The notes under the pieces: generated by a model
What the model was told of the DNA's origin: nothing
Seen by the model: only the letters and a program-made list of their open reading frames with translations
Database searches by the model: none
Program-made: the position numbers and the translations under genes
Source: CBDDGJ01 sp965227805
GTDB taxonomy: Bacteria > Pseudomonadota > Alphaproteobacteria > RS24
Assembly (NCBI GenBank): GCA_965227805.1
Contig: CBDDGJ010000003.1
Coordinates: forward strand, 1,240,001 to 1,304,000
Direction of reading: 5' to 3'
DNA: 64,000 nt
Part shown: positions 10,325-17,544 of the stretch, in pieces
Numbering within the stretch: the stretch's first letter is position 1
Layout of the letters: the number at the start of each line of letters is the position of its first letter

Positions 10325-10472
10325 GCTACTGGCACGGTTTCGTCTTTCAATAGCCTGCGGGGGGTGCCCCGGCCATCATTGCATCATATGCCAGTGATTC
10401 GATAGTCCATTGACTGGCGTTTTTCAGAGGCACGTGCCCCGCCGTGACCTGACTTACTGGCCGTTTTTTTAT
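10325..10472 (+). ncRNA. Candidate structured small RNA, 6S-like shape
   Basis: The 297-bp gap between the TPR gene and the glycosylase gene holds no protein but has nested complementarity: CACGG 10333-10337 with CCGTG 10442-10446, GCGGGG 10357-10362 with CCCCGC 10437-10442 (these two share one base), TGCC 10365-10368 with GGCA 10429-10432, and GCCAGT 10390-10395 with ACTGGC 10413-10418. A T-run (10464-10470) follows and is preceded by TGGCCG, which could alternatively pair with CGGCCA at 10370-10375 as a terminator stem. A -10-like GGATAAT lies at 10314-10320. A long irregular hairpin of about 150 nt resembles 6S RNA, but I do not recognise conserved 6S sequence. Strand and identity are tentative. 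Confidence 0.35.
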
Positions 10473-10587
10473 CATTTATTTTGTCCCTTATATATTCGCT
10501 TATTTATCATTTAGCCGGATTATGTTACTCTTATAACAATATATACCTTTGTGCCATTATAGCGACCTTATAGGGGATAAGCAAGCG

Positions 10588-11424
10588 ATGCAAAATTTAA
10601 CCCGTTCACAGATTATAGATTATTTGCGCTTTTATAGTGAACAGGCTTGTGCTGATTTATGGCGCGATGCCCCGATAAATCATATGCTGGACGTTGGGGT
10701 AAAGGAAAGCCCCTCCAGAGAGATGCCCGAAATGGCATATAAGCCGTCTACCCCCCCGCCAATTATGCCGACCCATGGTGAAGTGCATCCTGCGCGCGCG
10801 CCAGAAAATCACGCACATATCACTGCACAGGCCACCTCTATTGCGGCACAGGCGGATAATCTGGATGATTTGAAACATGCGCTCCAAAACTTTGACGGCT
10901 GTGCGCTTAAAAAAACGGCAAAACATACGGTTTTTTGTGATGGCGTGCCGTATAGCCGTGTTATGCTTATTGGGGAGGCACCCGGGCGTGATGAAGATCG
11001 TCTTGGAAAGCCTTTTGTTGGGCGTAGCGGGCAATTACTTGACCTTATGTTTGCTGCCATCGGGCTTAACCGCGCAGAAAATATGTATGTTTCTAATATT
11101 ATTCCATGGCGTCCACCGGGTAATCGCACCCCGAATAAAGAGGAAATCAGCCAATGCAAGCCCTTTATTATGCGTCATATTGAATTGGCGCGTCCGGATT
11201 TTCTGGTGCTTGTCGGGGGAATCGCGGCAAAAACCATATTGGATACACAACAAGGCATTACCAAATTGCGCGGAAAATGGCATAATTATACACTTGGTGC
11301 ACGTAATATTCCGGTTTTACCTATTTTGCATCCGGCTTTTATTTTACGCACACCAGAACGCAAGATAGATGTGTGGGCGGATTTATGTAATTTGGCAGAA
11401 AAACTAGATGAAACCAAACTGTAA
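10588..11424 (+). CDS. Uracil-DNA glycosylase, family 4-like
   Basis: This base-excision repair enzyme removes uracil from DNA. The segment GEAPGRDEDRLGKPFVGRSG holds the family active-site block (GEAPG) and the PFVGRSG motif, and ILHPAFILR near the C-terminus is the second uracil-binding motif. NIIPWRPPGNRTP is also typical. The frame is open from 10549, but I choose the ATG at 10588 because AGGGG (10572-10576) sits 11 bp upstream and the protein then begins MQNLTRSQIID; this gives 278 residues. The N-terminal 90 residues are a Pro/His-rich linker seen in alphaproteobacterial members. The N-terminal Cys set of family 4 Fe-S enzymes is only partly recognisable (GCALKK and VFCDG). The next gene begins 21 bp downstream. 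Confidence 0.85.
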   Translation: MQNLTRSQIIDYLRFYSEQACADLWRDAPINHMLDVGVKESPSREMPEMAYKPSTPPPIMPTHGEVHPARAPENHAHITAQATSIAAQADNLDDLKHALQNFDGCALKKTAKHTVFCDGVPYSRVMLIGEAPGRDEDRLGKPFVGRSGQLLDLMFAAIGLNRAENMYVSNIIPWRPPGNRTPNKEEISQCKPFIMRHIELARPDFLVLVGGIAAKTILDTQQGITKLRGKWHNYTLGARNIPVLPILHPAFILRTPERKIDVWADLCNLAEKLDETKL

Positions 11425-11445
11425 CCCCTGTAAAGATGCAACACG

Positions 11446-13236
11446 ATGATGCGTGTGACATATATTTGTTTTATCCTATTGGGGATAGGCTTTTATTTTA
11501 CATTTACGAGTCCCCCTGCTTTTGCGGGCGTTACGGTGCCTTTGGCGCGTCCGGATTATACGCCGCCGCCCGCACCGCCGGATTGGGAGTTATATGATGA
11601 AATTTTTACCTTACAAGAAGACGCGCACTGGCAGCGTGCCGACCGTCTCATTCGTAAATTGCGTGATCCCATTTTAATGGGGCATGTGCTCTATCAACGC
11701 TATATGCATCCGACGGGTTATCGGGCGCGCTGGAAAGAATTATCAAACTGGTTACAGCTTTATGCCGACCACCCCAATGCATGGCGCATTTATAAATTAG
11801 CACGCAAACGCAAGCCACGTAATCGCGCGATGCCCAAAGCGCCACCCGCACGGGTTTATGCCCAGGCCGCGCGCCAGGTCCGCACATTATTCACCACCCG
11901 CCGTAGCATTAAAATAAGGCGCAAAGTCGTCAACCTTACGCGGCGTGAACGCCCCACCCAAGCCTTGCGCTATATCTCGCAATGGCAGCAAAAGCGGTAT
12001 TTGCAGGAGATGGAGTTTGACTATTTACTCTCCTTAATTGCGCGCAGCTATTACGGTGCGGGGAAAATAGAAAAAGCCTTTGAAAGTGCAACACGCGCAA
12101 CACGTAGTCGCGCTAAGGTGACACAAAGCGATTGGCATGCGGGGCTTGCTGCCTGGCGTTTGGGTGATTATGCTATGGCGGCGTTTCATTTTTCCATGTT
12201 GGCGGGTAATCCTTCGGCCAATGAGCGCGAAGCTGCTGCGGGCGGTTTTTGGGCATCGCGCGCCTTGCGCCGGCAGGGTAATATTGTTGAGGCAGAACAT
12301 TATCTGGTTGTAGCGGCATCAAAGGGGGTTAGTTTTTACAGTCTGCTTGCCATGCAGCAATTATATGGCGAAAGCGCGATTAGCTGGCAGCAGGCACAAT
12401 TAGATAATACTAAATTGCCGATTATGGAGCATCCGGCGGTGTTGCGCGCCTATGCATTGGAAGAAGCCAATCAGCATGAATTGGCTGAATTGGAATTGCT
12501 TTACTTGCAAGAACGTGTCGGCACAGATGAAAAGCGCGCTTTGTTGATTTTGGCGCGTGATATGAATTTTCCTGCACTTGAATTGGTTGTGGGGGTTAAC
12601 CTTGGGTATCATATGCAAACGCGCAATGGTGATTTACCCGCTATGCTGTCTGAATCGCTATATCCGATGCTCGATCCTGATTTGCAGCATTATTTTTTAT
12701 TAGACCGGGCGTTAATTTATGCGCTTATCCGTCAGGAAAGCAGGTTTAAGCCGCATGCCAAATCGCATGCGGGGGCACATGGGCTTATGCAACTTATGCC
12801 CAATACGGCGGCGTTTATTTCTGGTGATCGGAGTTTGGCGCGCCGTTATGGCCGCAATCAGCTTTTAGACCGCGAGCTTAATTTAGAACTCGGGCAAAAA
12901 TATTTGCATATGCTACTGTCAAAGCAATATTTTAACGGCAATCTCATTTTTACGCTTGCGGGTTATAATGCGGGGCCGGGTAATTTGCGCCGATGGCGAC
13001 GCAATTTAAGTGTGGTTGAAGATGATCCCCTTTTATTTATTGAAAGCATTTATGTGACTGAAACGCGCAAATACATAAAAATCGTATTGGAAAATTTATG
13101 GATTTACCGCCATCGATTTGGGCAGGAAGCGGTAAGCCAAAGGCTGCTTGCGGCAGATAGCTGGCCGCGTTATGTGCAGCTGGACGCACCACCGCAAACC
13201 GCCGCTTTAGACACGCCGCGCGATGGGGTGAATTAA
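11446..13236 (+). CDS. Soluble lytic murein transglycosylase (Slt70 type)
   Basis: This periplasmic enzyme cleaves peptidoglycan to 1,6-anhydromuropeptides. A signal peptide is visible (residues 1-27, ending PPAFA before GVTVP). A long alpha-helical superhelix follows, and then the C-terminal SLT domain with the catalytic-Glu motif IRQESRF near residue 430, HGLMQLMP, and AGYNAGPGN near residue 505. Length 596 is close to Slt70. It probably shares a transcript with the upstream glycosylase gene. Two methionines open the frame and the second (11449) is an equally good start. The product feeds anhydro-muropeptide recycling, which fits with AmgK/MurU at 28.7-30.9 kb. Confidence 0.92.
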   Translation: MMRVTYICFILLGIGFYFTFTSPPAFAGVTVPLARPDYTPPPAPPDWELYDEIFTLQEDAHWQRADRLIRKLRDPILMGHVLYQRYMHPTGYRARWKELSNWLQLYADHPNAWRIYKLARKRKPRNRAMPKAPPARVYAQAARQVRTLFTTRRSIKIRRKVVNLTRRERPTQALRYISQWQQKRYLQEMEFDYLLSLIARSYYGAGKIEKAFESATRATRSRAKVTQSDWHAGLAAWRLGDYAMAAFHFSMLAGNPSANEREAAAGGFWASRALRRQGNIVEAEHYLVVAASKGVSFYSLLAMQQLYGESAISWQQAQLDNTKLPIMEHPAVLRAYALEEANQHELAELELLYLQERVGTDEKRALLILARDMNFPALELVVGVNLGYHMQTRNGDLPAMLSESLYPMLDPDLQHYFLLDRALIYALIRQESRFKPHAKSHAGAHGLMQLMPNTAAFISGDRSLARRYGRNQLLDRELNLELGQKYLHMLLSKQYFNGNLIFTLAGYNAGPGNLRRWRRNLSVVEDDPLLFIESIYVTETRKYIKIVLENLWIYRHRFGQEAVSQRLLAADSWPRYVQLDAPPQTAALDTPRDGVN

Positions 13237-13345
13237 GCCTTTCGTTTGCTCCCTTGCTGATATGCCAGACTATCCAGCCAGTGCAGCCCATGTGTTTTCC
13301 CGTGTGGAGAAGGGGAGGCGGACGCCCCGATACAGCTTTCATAAG
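13237..13345 (-). pseudogene. Short copy of the ccrM 3' end (RAMA-tail relic)
   Basis: Bases 13254-13288 match 14312-14346, inside the intact ccrM, at 33 of 35 positions. Read on the minus strand the relic gives CTGWIVWHISKG, against CNGWIFWHISKG in CcrM, so the match keeps the reading frame. Flanking sequence no longer aligns by eye, and there is no full gene around it. It is most simply a remnant of a second RAMA-domain tail, left by duplication or by recombination that also brought in the MORN gene between the two copies. It could instead be a short dispersed repeat. Confidence 0.55.
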
Positions 13346-13349
13346 CGGC

Positions 13350-13460
13350 TTAGTTCTCGTCTAAAAACAGCGCCCAAATTTTGATGGTGTTATCCCAATA
13401 CCCCGAGGAGAAGGCAACGGAAGTTATACGCTTTCTATGTTCTGCATGTGGTGGTGCAAT
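13350..13460 (-). pseudogene. WD40-repeat relic
   Basis: On the minus strand a short open stretch ends at a TAA (13350-13352). It reads RITSVAFSSGYWDNTIKIWAL plus a short tail, and matches the end of a WD40 blade (SVAFS...WDNTIKIW) including the Trp-Asp-like WD pair. A stop lies upstream in the same frame within about 40 codons, so only the last blade survives. No start codon or ribosome site is apparent. It is probably the 3' remnant of a longer beta-propeller gene, now decayed, between the transglycosylase and the MORN gene. Confidence 0.5.
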
Positions 13461-13486
13461 TCACCATTTTCATTCTATACATCGCG

Positions 13487-14221
13487 CTATTGTATGTGCG
13501 GCTTTCCATATCTAAACTCTCCTTCATATGTCATTTGCCCATTTTCGTTCCATTCGCGCCATGCCCCGTGTTTTTCACCCGCTTTATATATGCCCTCTTC
13601 TTCTAATTGTCCGTTCTCATTCCATGTGCGCCATTGCCCGTGTCTGTTATCATCCTTATAGTTTTGTTCAAATTTCAGCTGCCCATTTTCATACCATGTG
13701 CGCCATTGCCCGTGTTTGTTACCATCCTTATAGCTTTTCTCAAGTCCCAACTGCCCATTTTTATACCATGTGCGCCAGTGCCCGTGTCTGTTGCCATACT
13801 TAAAGTTTTGCTCAATCCCTAACTGCCCATTTTCGTTCCATATGCGCCATATCCCATGTTCTATGCCATCTTTAAAGTTTGCTTCAAATTTTAACTGTCC
13901 ATTCTCATTCCATGTGCGCCATTGTCCATATGCTTTCCCATTCTCCAGTGCTGCTTCAACACGCAATTGTCCATTTTTATACCATTCGTGCACTAGCCCA
14001 TGCTCTTTCCCATTTTGATATGTGGTTTTTTTACGCATCTGACCATTTTCAAAATATTCAATCGCTGTGCCGGAAAAGGGTTCTGTTTGATTTGGGGCAT
14101 AGGCGAGCCCGTCGCCTCTTTTTTGCAGTTTATCTGCATCAAGTTGATTCCCATATGCTGTTAAAGGTATGCATAGCAGCAATAGCAATCCAAAAAATTT
14201 GAAGTTTTTAGTTATATACAT
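13487..14221 (-). CDS. Exported MORN-repeat protein (YwqK-like)
   Basis: This 244-residue protein has a signal peptide (residues 1-24: charged start, FFGLLLLLCIPL core, cleavage near AYG-NQ). It is followed by eight tandem 23-residue MORN-variant units, each built around W-x-E/K-NGQL with a following YKDGxxHG turn. The DNA shows the same pattern as imperfect 69-bp tandem repeats, so copy number may vary by slippage. Database labels for such proteins often read toxin-antitoxin YwqK antitoxin, but no toxin gene is adjacent and that function is not supported here. The repeats would form an extended beta-sheet surface in the periplasm or outside the cell. It sits alone between relics and ccrM, looks like an accessory insertion, and starts 35 bp after the ccrM stop. 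Confidence 0.85.
   Translation of the reverse strand: MYITKNFKFFGLLLLLCIPLTAYGNQLDADKLQKRGDGLAYAPNQTEPFSGTAIEYFENGQMRKKTTYQNGKEHGLVHEWYKNGQLRVEAALENGKAYGQWRTWNENGQLKFEANFKDGIEHGIWRIWNENGQLGIEQNFKYGNRHGHWRTWYKNGQLGLEKSYKDGNKHGQWRTWYENGQLKFEQNYKDDNRHGQWRTWNENGQLEEEGIYKAGEKHGAWREWNENGQMTYEGEFRYGKPHIQ
13510..14080 (-). repeat. 69-bp imperfect tandem repeats encoding MORN units
   Basis: About eight copies of a 69-bp unit lie head to tail within the MORN gene. The most alike central copies (about 13610-13930) share long identical blocks such as those encoding WRTWNENGQL and WRTWYENGQL. The unit stays in frame (69 = 3 x 23), so gain or loss of a copy would leave the protein open. Confidence 0.8.
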
Positions 14222-14256
14222 GGAAGCGACCTCCCTTATTGTTCTTTTAACCAGCC

Positions 14257-15369
14257 TTAATCCTTCTGCTGATTATGGCGCAATGTATCAATCGGCACAA
14301 GTTTTTTTCCTTTGCTGATATGCCAGAATATCCAGCCATTGCAGCTTTGTGTGCCTTGCACATGCGCGCCAATTTTATGAATTGAACCGGAAAGCCTGTC
14401 ATGCATATCGCCCAGCGCCAGGCTGCCATCAGCACGCACCCGCGCCTGATACCGCCTGGCGGGGCCGAATAATTTGGTGCCGGGCTTGATGATTCCCTTT
14501 TCAACCAAATGCCCGAACGGAATACGCGGCTGTGCGCGCCGTGAGGGGGTGACTTCAATCATTTCTTCTTCGGCCACTTCCACCTGTTTTATGCGGGCGC
14601 GGGCGGCTTTGGCATAGTTTTTTTCGCGTTCTATGCCGATAAAATGCCGTTGCAAATATTTGGCCACCGCCGCGCTGGTGCCACTTCCCGCAAAGGGGTC
14701 GAGAATAATATCGCCCTTATGGGTTGCGGCAAGCACAATGCGATAAAGCAGGCTTTCGGGCTTTTGCGTCGGGTGGAGTTTTTTGCCTTCGGCATCTTTC
14801 AGCCTTTCTGCGCCTGCACATATGGGCAACAGCCAGTCCGAGCGCATTTGAATATCTTCATTAAGCATTTTCATGGCCTGATAATTAAATGTGTAGCCCG
14901 TTTGATTTTCATCGCGTGCGGCCCAAATCAGGGTTTCATGTGCATTGGTAAAACGTGTGCCACGAAAATTCGGCATAGGGTTGGACTTGCGCCAAATTAT
15001 GTCATTCAAAATCCAATAGCCCAAATCCTGTAATGCGCTGCCCACACGGAAAATATTATGATAGCTACCGATCACCCACAGCGTGCCGGTTGGTTTTAGC
15101 ACGCGGCGTGCCTCGCTTAACCAGGCGCGGGTGAAGCTATCATAGGCGGCAAAATCGGTGAATTTATCCCATGCATCATCCACTGCCGCCACCTTGCTCT
15201 GGTCGGGACGGTGCAAATCGCGCTTTAATTGCAAATTATAGGGCGGGTCAGCAAACACCATATCAATCGAGGCAGCGGGCAGCTTACGCATGTGTGCAAT
15301 GGCATCGCCGCATATGATCCTGTCAAGCGGTAATATATCTTTATCGGCTGAAAACTCTGTCTCTTTCAT
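14257..15369 (-). CDS. ccrM: CcrM-type adenine DNA methyltransferase (GANTC)
   Basis: This is a beta-class N6-adenine methyltransferase, so catalytic motif IV (DPPY, residues 41-44) comes before the SAM-binding motif I (DPFAGSGTSAA near residue 220). A target-recognition region lies between them, and a C-terminal RAMA domain (about 275-360, ending CNGWIFWHISKG) is the extension that sets CcrM apart from plain HinfI-like enzymes. In Caulobacter and relatives CcrM methylates GANTC at the end of replication and is essential or important for cell-cycle control; specificity here is inferred from the family. Length 370 is normal. It follows rnhB on the same strand after 82 bp that contain two GAGTC sites. 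No cognate restriction gene is present, so it is an orphan regulatory methyltransferase. Confidence 0.93.
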   Translation of the reverse strand: MKETEFSADKDILPLDRIICGDAIAHMRKLPAASIDMVFADPPYNLQLKRDLHRPDQSKVAAVDDAWDKFTDFAAYDSFTRAWLSEARRVLKPTGTLWVIGSYHNIFRVGSALQDLGYWILNDIIWRKSNPMPNFRGTRFTNAHETLIWAARDENQTGYTFNYQAMKMLNEDIQMRSDWLLPICAGAERLKDAEGKKLHPTQKPESLLYRIVLAATHKGDIILDPFAGSGTSAAVAKYLQRHFIGIEREKNYAKAARARIKQVEVAEEEMIEVTPSRRAQPRIPFGHLVEKGIIKPGTKLFGPARRYQARVRADGSLALGDMHDRLSGSIHKIGAHVQGTQSCNGWIFWHISKGKKLVPIDTLRHNQQKD

Positions 15370-15470
15370 GTAAAGGAAAATGAGTCAAAACGAGTCTAGC
15401 GTCAATGAAATTATCGCGTAATGGAAGATTATTTTTTCTTATCCAATAGATTTATCCACAATCTTTCCAC
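15370..15470 (-). promoter_or_regulatory. ccrM control region: paired GAGTC sites and DnaA-box-like sites
   Basis: Two GAGTC (GANTC) sites at 15382-15386 and 15392-15396 lie 10 bp apart, 13-27 bp upstream of the ccrM ATG. A pair of GANTC sites in the ccrM leader is the known arrangement in Caulobacter, where methylation state feeds back on ccrM expression. A perfect DnaA box (TTATCCACA, 15452-15460) overlaps the rnhB stop codon; TTATCCAAT (15438-15446) and TTTCCACA (15464-15471) lie beside it. The GAGTC pair is directly visible; regulation by it, or by DnaA, is inference. Confidence 0.55.
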
Positions 15471-16060
15471 AAGGCTCGAATGGGCGCAAAAGATTTACGA
15501 TGATGCGGGCTTATGCCCACACGTGCAAGCCCTTCGCGATGGGCTTTGGTGCCATACCCCTTATTGCGTGCCCAGCCATAGGCGGGGTAGTCCTTATCCA
15601 GCGCCAGCATCAGCCTATCGCGGGTGACTTTGGCGATGATTGATGCACCGGCAATGCGCGCCGAAAGGGAATCGCCCTTAATAATGGCCTTTGCCGGTGC
15701 GGGTAAATCGGGCGGCAGGCGATTGCCATCCACCAATAAAAATGCTGGTTTTTGCGGCAAGGCTTGGAGCGCGCGGCGCATGGCCAGATAGGTGGCTTGC
15801 AAAATATTGAGCGCATCAATTTCTGCAACCGAGGCCATGCCAATGCCATAGCTTGCCTGTGTTGTCAGGCGGGCATAAAGCATTTCGCGCTTTTGGGGGG
15901 TGAGTTTCTTGCTGTCATTGAGTGCTGTGCAATCATAATCGGCAGGCAGCATAAGCGCAGCTGCTACCACCGGTCCGGCCCATGGTCCGCGTCCAGCTTC
16001 ATCTATGCCGGCAATCTGGTCGGGTGTCTGGAAAAAACGCGCGTCAAAATGCGAGTCCAT
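15452..16060 (-). CDS. rnhB: Ribonuclease HII
   Basis: This enzyme cuts RNA-DNA hybrids and starts removal of misincorporated ribonucleotides. The N-terminal motif GIDEAGRGPWAGP holds the first catalytic acidic residues, and the later VDGNRLPP and SIIAKVTRDR blocks complete the type 2 active site. Length is about 202 residues. The frame begins with TTG at 16063 followed by ATG at 16060; I use the ATG. It starts 8 bp after the gcvPB stop, so it is very probably the last gene of the glycine-cleavage operon and would fall under the glycine riboswitch. Confidence 0.94.
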   Translation of the reverse strand: MDSHFDARFFQTPDQIAGIDEAGRGPWAGPVVAAALMLPADYDCTALNDSKKLTPQKREMLYARLTTQASYGIGMASVAEIDALNILQATYLAMRRALQALPQKPAFLLVDGNRLPPDLPAPAKAIIKGDSLSARIAGASIIAKVTRDRLMLALDKDYPAYGWARNKGYGTKAHREGLARVGISPHHRKSFAPIRALWKDCG

Positions 16061-16068
16061 CAAAACGC

Positions 16069-17544
16069 CTATGCGTCGGGATAGCGCAAAACCGGGCGGC
16101 GCGCGGCCTGGGTTTCATCCAGCCTTTTGCGCGGGGCATAATGCGGGGCATCCAAAAATCTGACCTTATCACCGCTTTGTGCCGCATAGGCTAAATCGCG
16201 CAATATGGTGATGAACTCATCCAGGGTCGCCTTGCTCTCCGTCTCGGTCGGCTCAATCAATAAGGCGCCATGCACCACAAGCGGAAAATACATTGTCATG
16301 GGGTGATACCCTGCATCAATCATGGCTTTGGCAAAATCCAATGTCTCAATATCCGTATCGTGCAAAAACGCATCATCAATCAACACTTCATGCATCACGG
16401 GTGCTGCATAGGCAGGCGGCATAATATCTTGCACACAGGCATAAATATAATTGGCGTTAAGCACGGCATCCTCCGCCACTTGCCGCAAGCCGTCGCGCCC
16501 ATGGCTTAGCATATAAGCAAATGCGCGCACAAACATGCCCATTTGCCCATGAAAGGCAGTGAGACGCCCAAACGGGGTTGCCTGTGTGGCATCGCAATTT
16601 TGTTCAATAAGGGTTAGCCCATCATCCTTATAAGTAATATAGGGTAGGGGCGCAAACGCCGCCAAACGCGCGGAAAGGGCGGTTGGCCCTGCGCCCGGCC
16701 CGCCACCGCCATGCGGGGTCGAAAAGGTTTTATGCAAGTTAATATGCATTGCATCCACGCCCAAATCACCGGGGCGCACGCGCCCGACAATGGCGTTAAA
16801 ATTCGCCCCGTCACAATAAAAATAGCCACCACATGCATGTATGGCATCGGCAATTTTGATAATGTCGCGTTCAAACAGACCACATGTATTGGGGTTGGTC
16901 AGCATAATGGCGGCAATATCATCGCCCAGCTTGGCCTGAAAGGCATCAAAATCAACCCGCCCGCTTGTATCAGCAGGAATTTCATCTACCTGAAACCCCA
17001 ATAAAGCCGCCGTTGCCGGATTGGTGCCATGGGCAGATTCGGGCACCAATACGCGCTTGCGTGTGTCCAATTCGCCACGCGCTTCGATGGCAGCACGAAT
17101 GGTCATCATGCCGCATAATTCGCCATGCGCGCCTGCCTTTGGTGAAAGCGCAATGGCGGGCATATTGGTGAGTTTTTGCAACCAATGGGTCAGATGTTCC
17201 ATAAGTTCAAGCGCGCCTTGTATGGTTGATTGCGGTTGTAGGGGATGAATATCGCCAAAACCTGCAAGGCGGGCTAGTTTTTCATTTAAGCGGGGATTAT
17301 GCTTCATTGTGCACGAGCCGAGCGGATAGAGATTAGCATCAATTGCGTGATTTTTTTGGCTTAAGCGCACATAATGACGTATGGCCTGGGGTTCGGATAG
17401 ACCGGGTAAATTGACCTTATCACGTTTGAGGCTTCCGATTTTATCATCCTTGCGGGTGATGGCGGGTAAATCGACACCGCTTTTATCCGCGTCACCAATT
17501 TCGAATATCAGCCCTTCTTCAAGTTGTAGCCCTTTGTGTTTCAT
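16069..17544 (-). CDS. gcvPB: Glycine dehydrogenase (decarboxylating) subunit 2
   Basis: This is the PLP-binding half of the split P-protein of the glycine cleavage system. It decarboxylates glycine and passes the aminomethyl group to lipoyl-GcvH. The PLP-lysine motif INLHKTFSTPHGGGGPG lies near residue 270. Length 491 is typical for the split form; the ancestral fused P-protein is about 950 residues. Its ATG overlaps the gcvPA stop by four bases (ATGA), which implies coupled translation of the two halves. Confidence 0.97.
   Translation of the reverse strand: MKHKGLQLEEGLIFEIGDADKSGVDLPAITRKDDKIGSLKRDKVNLPGLSEPQAIRHYVRLSQKNHAIDANLYPLGSCTMKHNPRLNEKLARLAGFGDIHPLQPQSTIQGALELMEHLTHWLQKLTNMPAIALSPKAGAHGELCGMMTIRAAIEARGELDTRKRVLVPESAHGTNPATAALLGFQVDEIPADTSGRVDFDAFQAKLGDDIAAIMLTNPNTCGLFERDIIKIADAIHACGGYFYCDGANFNAIVGRVRPGDLGVDAMHINLHKTFSTPHGGGGPGAGPTALSARLAAFAPLPYITYKDDGLTLIEQNCDATQATPFGRLTAFHGQMGMFVRAFAYMLSHGRDGLRQVAEDAVLNANYIYACVQDIMPPAYAAPVMHEVLIDDAFLHDTDIETLDFAKAMIDAGYHPMTMYFPLVVHGALLIEPTETESKATLDEFITILRDLAYAAQSGDKVRFLDAPHYAPRKRLDETQAARRPVLRYPDA

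Noticed and set aside
10440..10470. GTCAGGTCACGG on the minus strand, faintly like the SRP RNA core
   Set aside because: The required GGAAGCAGCC continuation and the apical loop are missing.
13510..14080. Regularly spaced repeats considered as a CRISPR array
   Set aside because: The units are contiguous coding repeats without unique spacers, in frame with a signal-peptide protein.
13437..14202. Several overlapping plus-strand frames opposite the MORN gene
   Set aside because: They arise from the 69-bp repeats read on the wrong strand and show the same low-complexity period.
13487..14221. MORN protein as the antitoxin of a toxin-antitoxin pair
   Set aside because: It is exported and no toxin-like gene is adjacent; the label comes from loose family naming.
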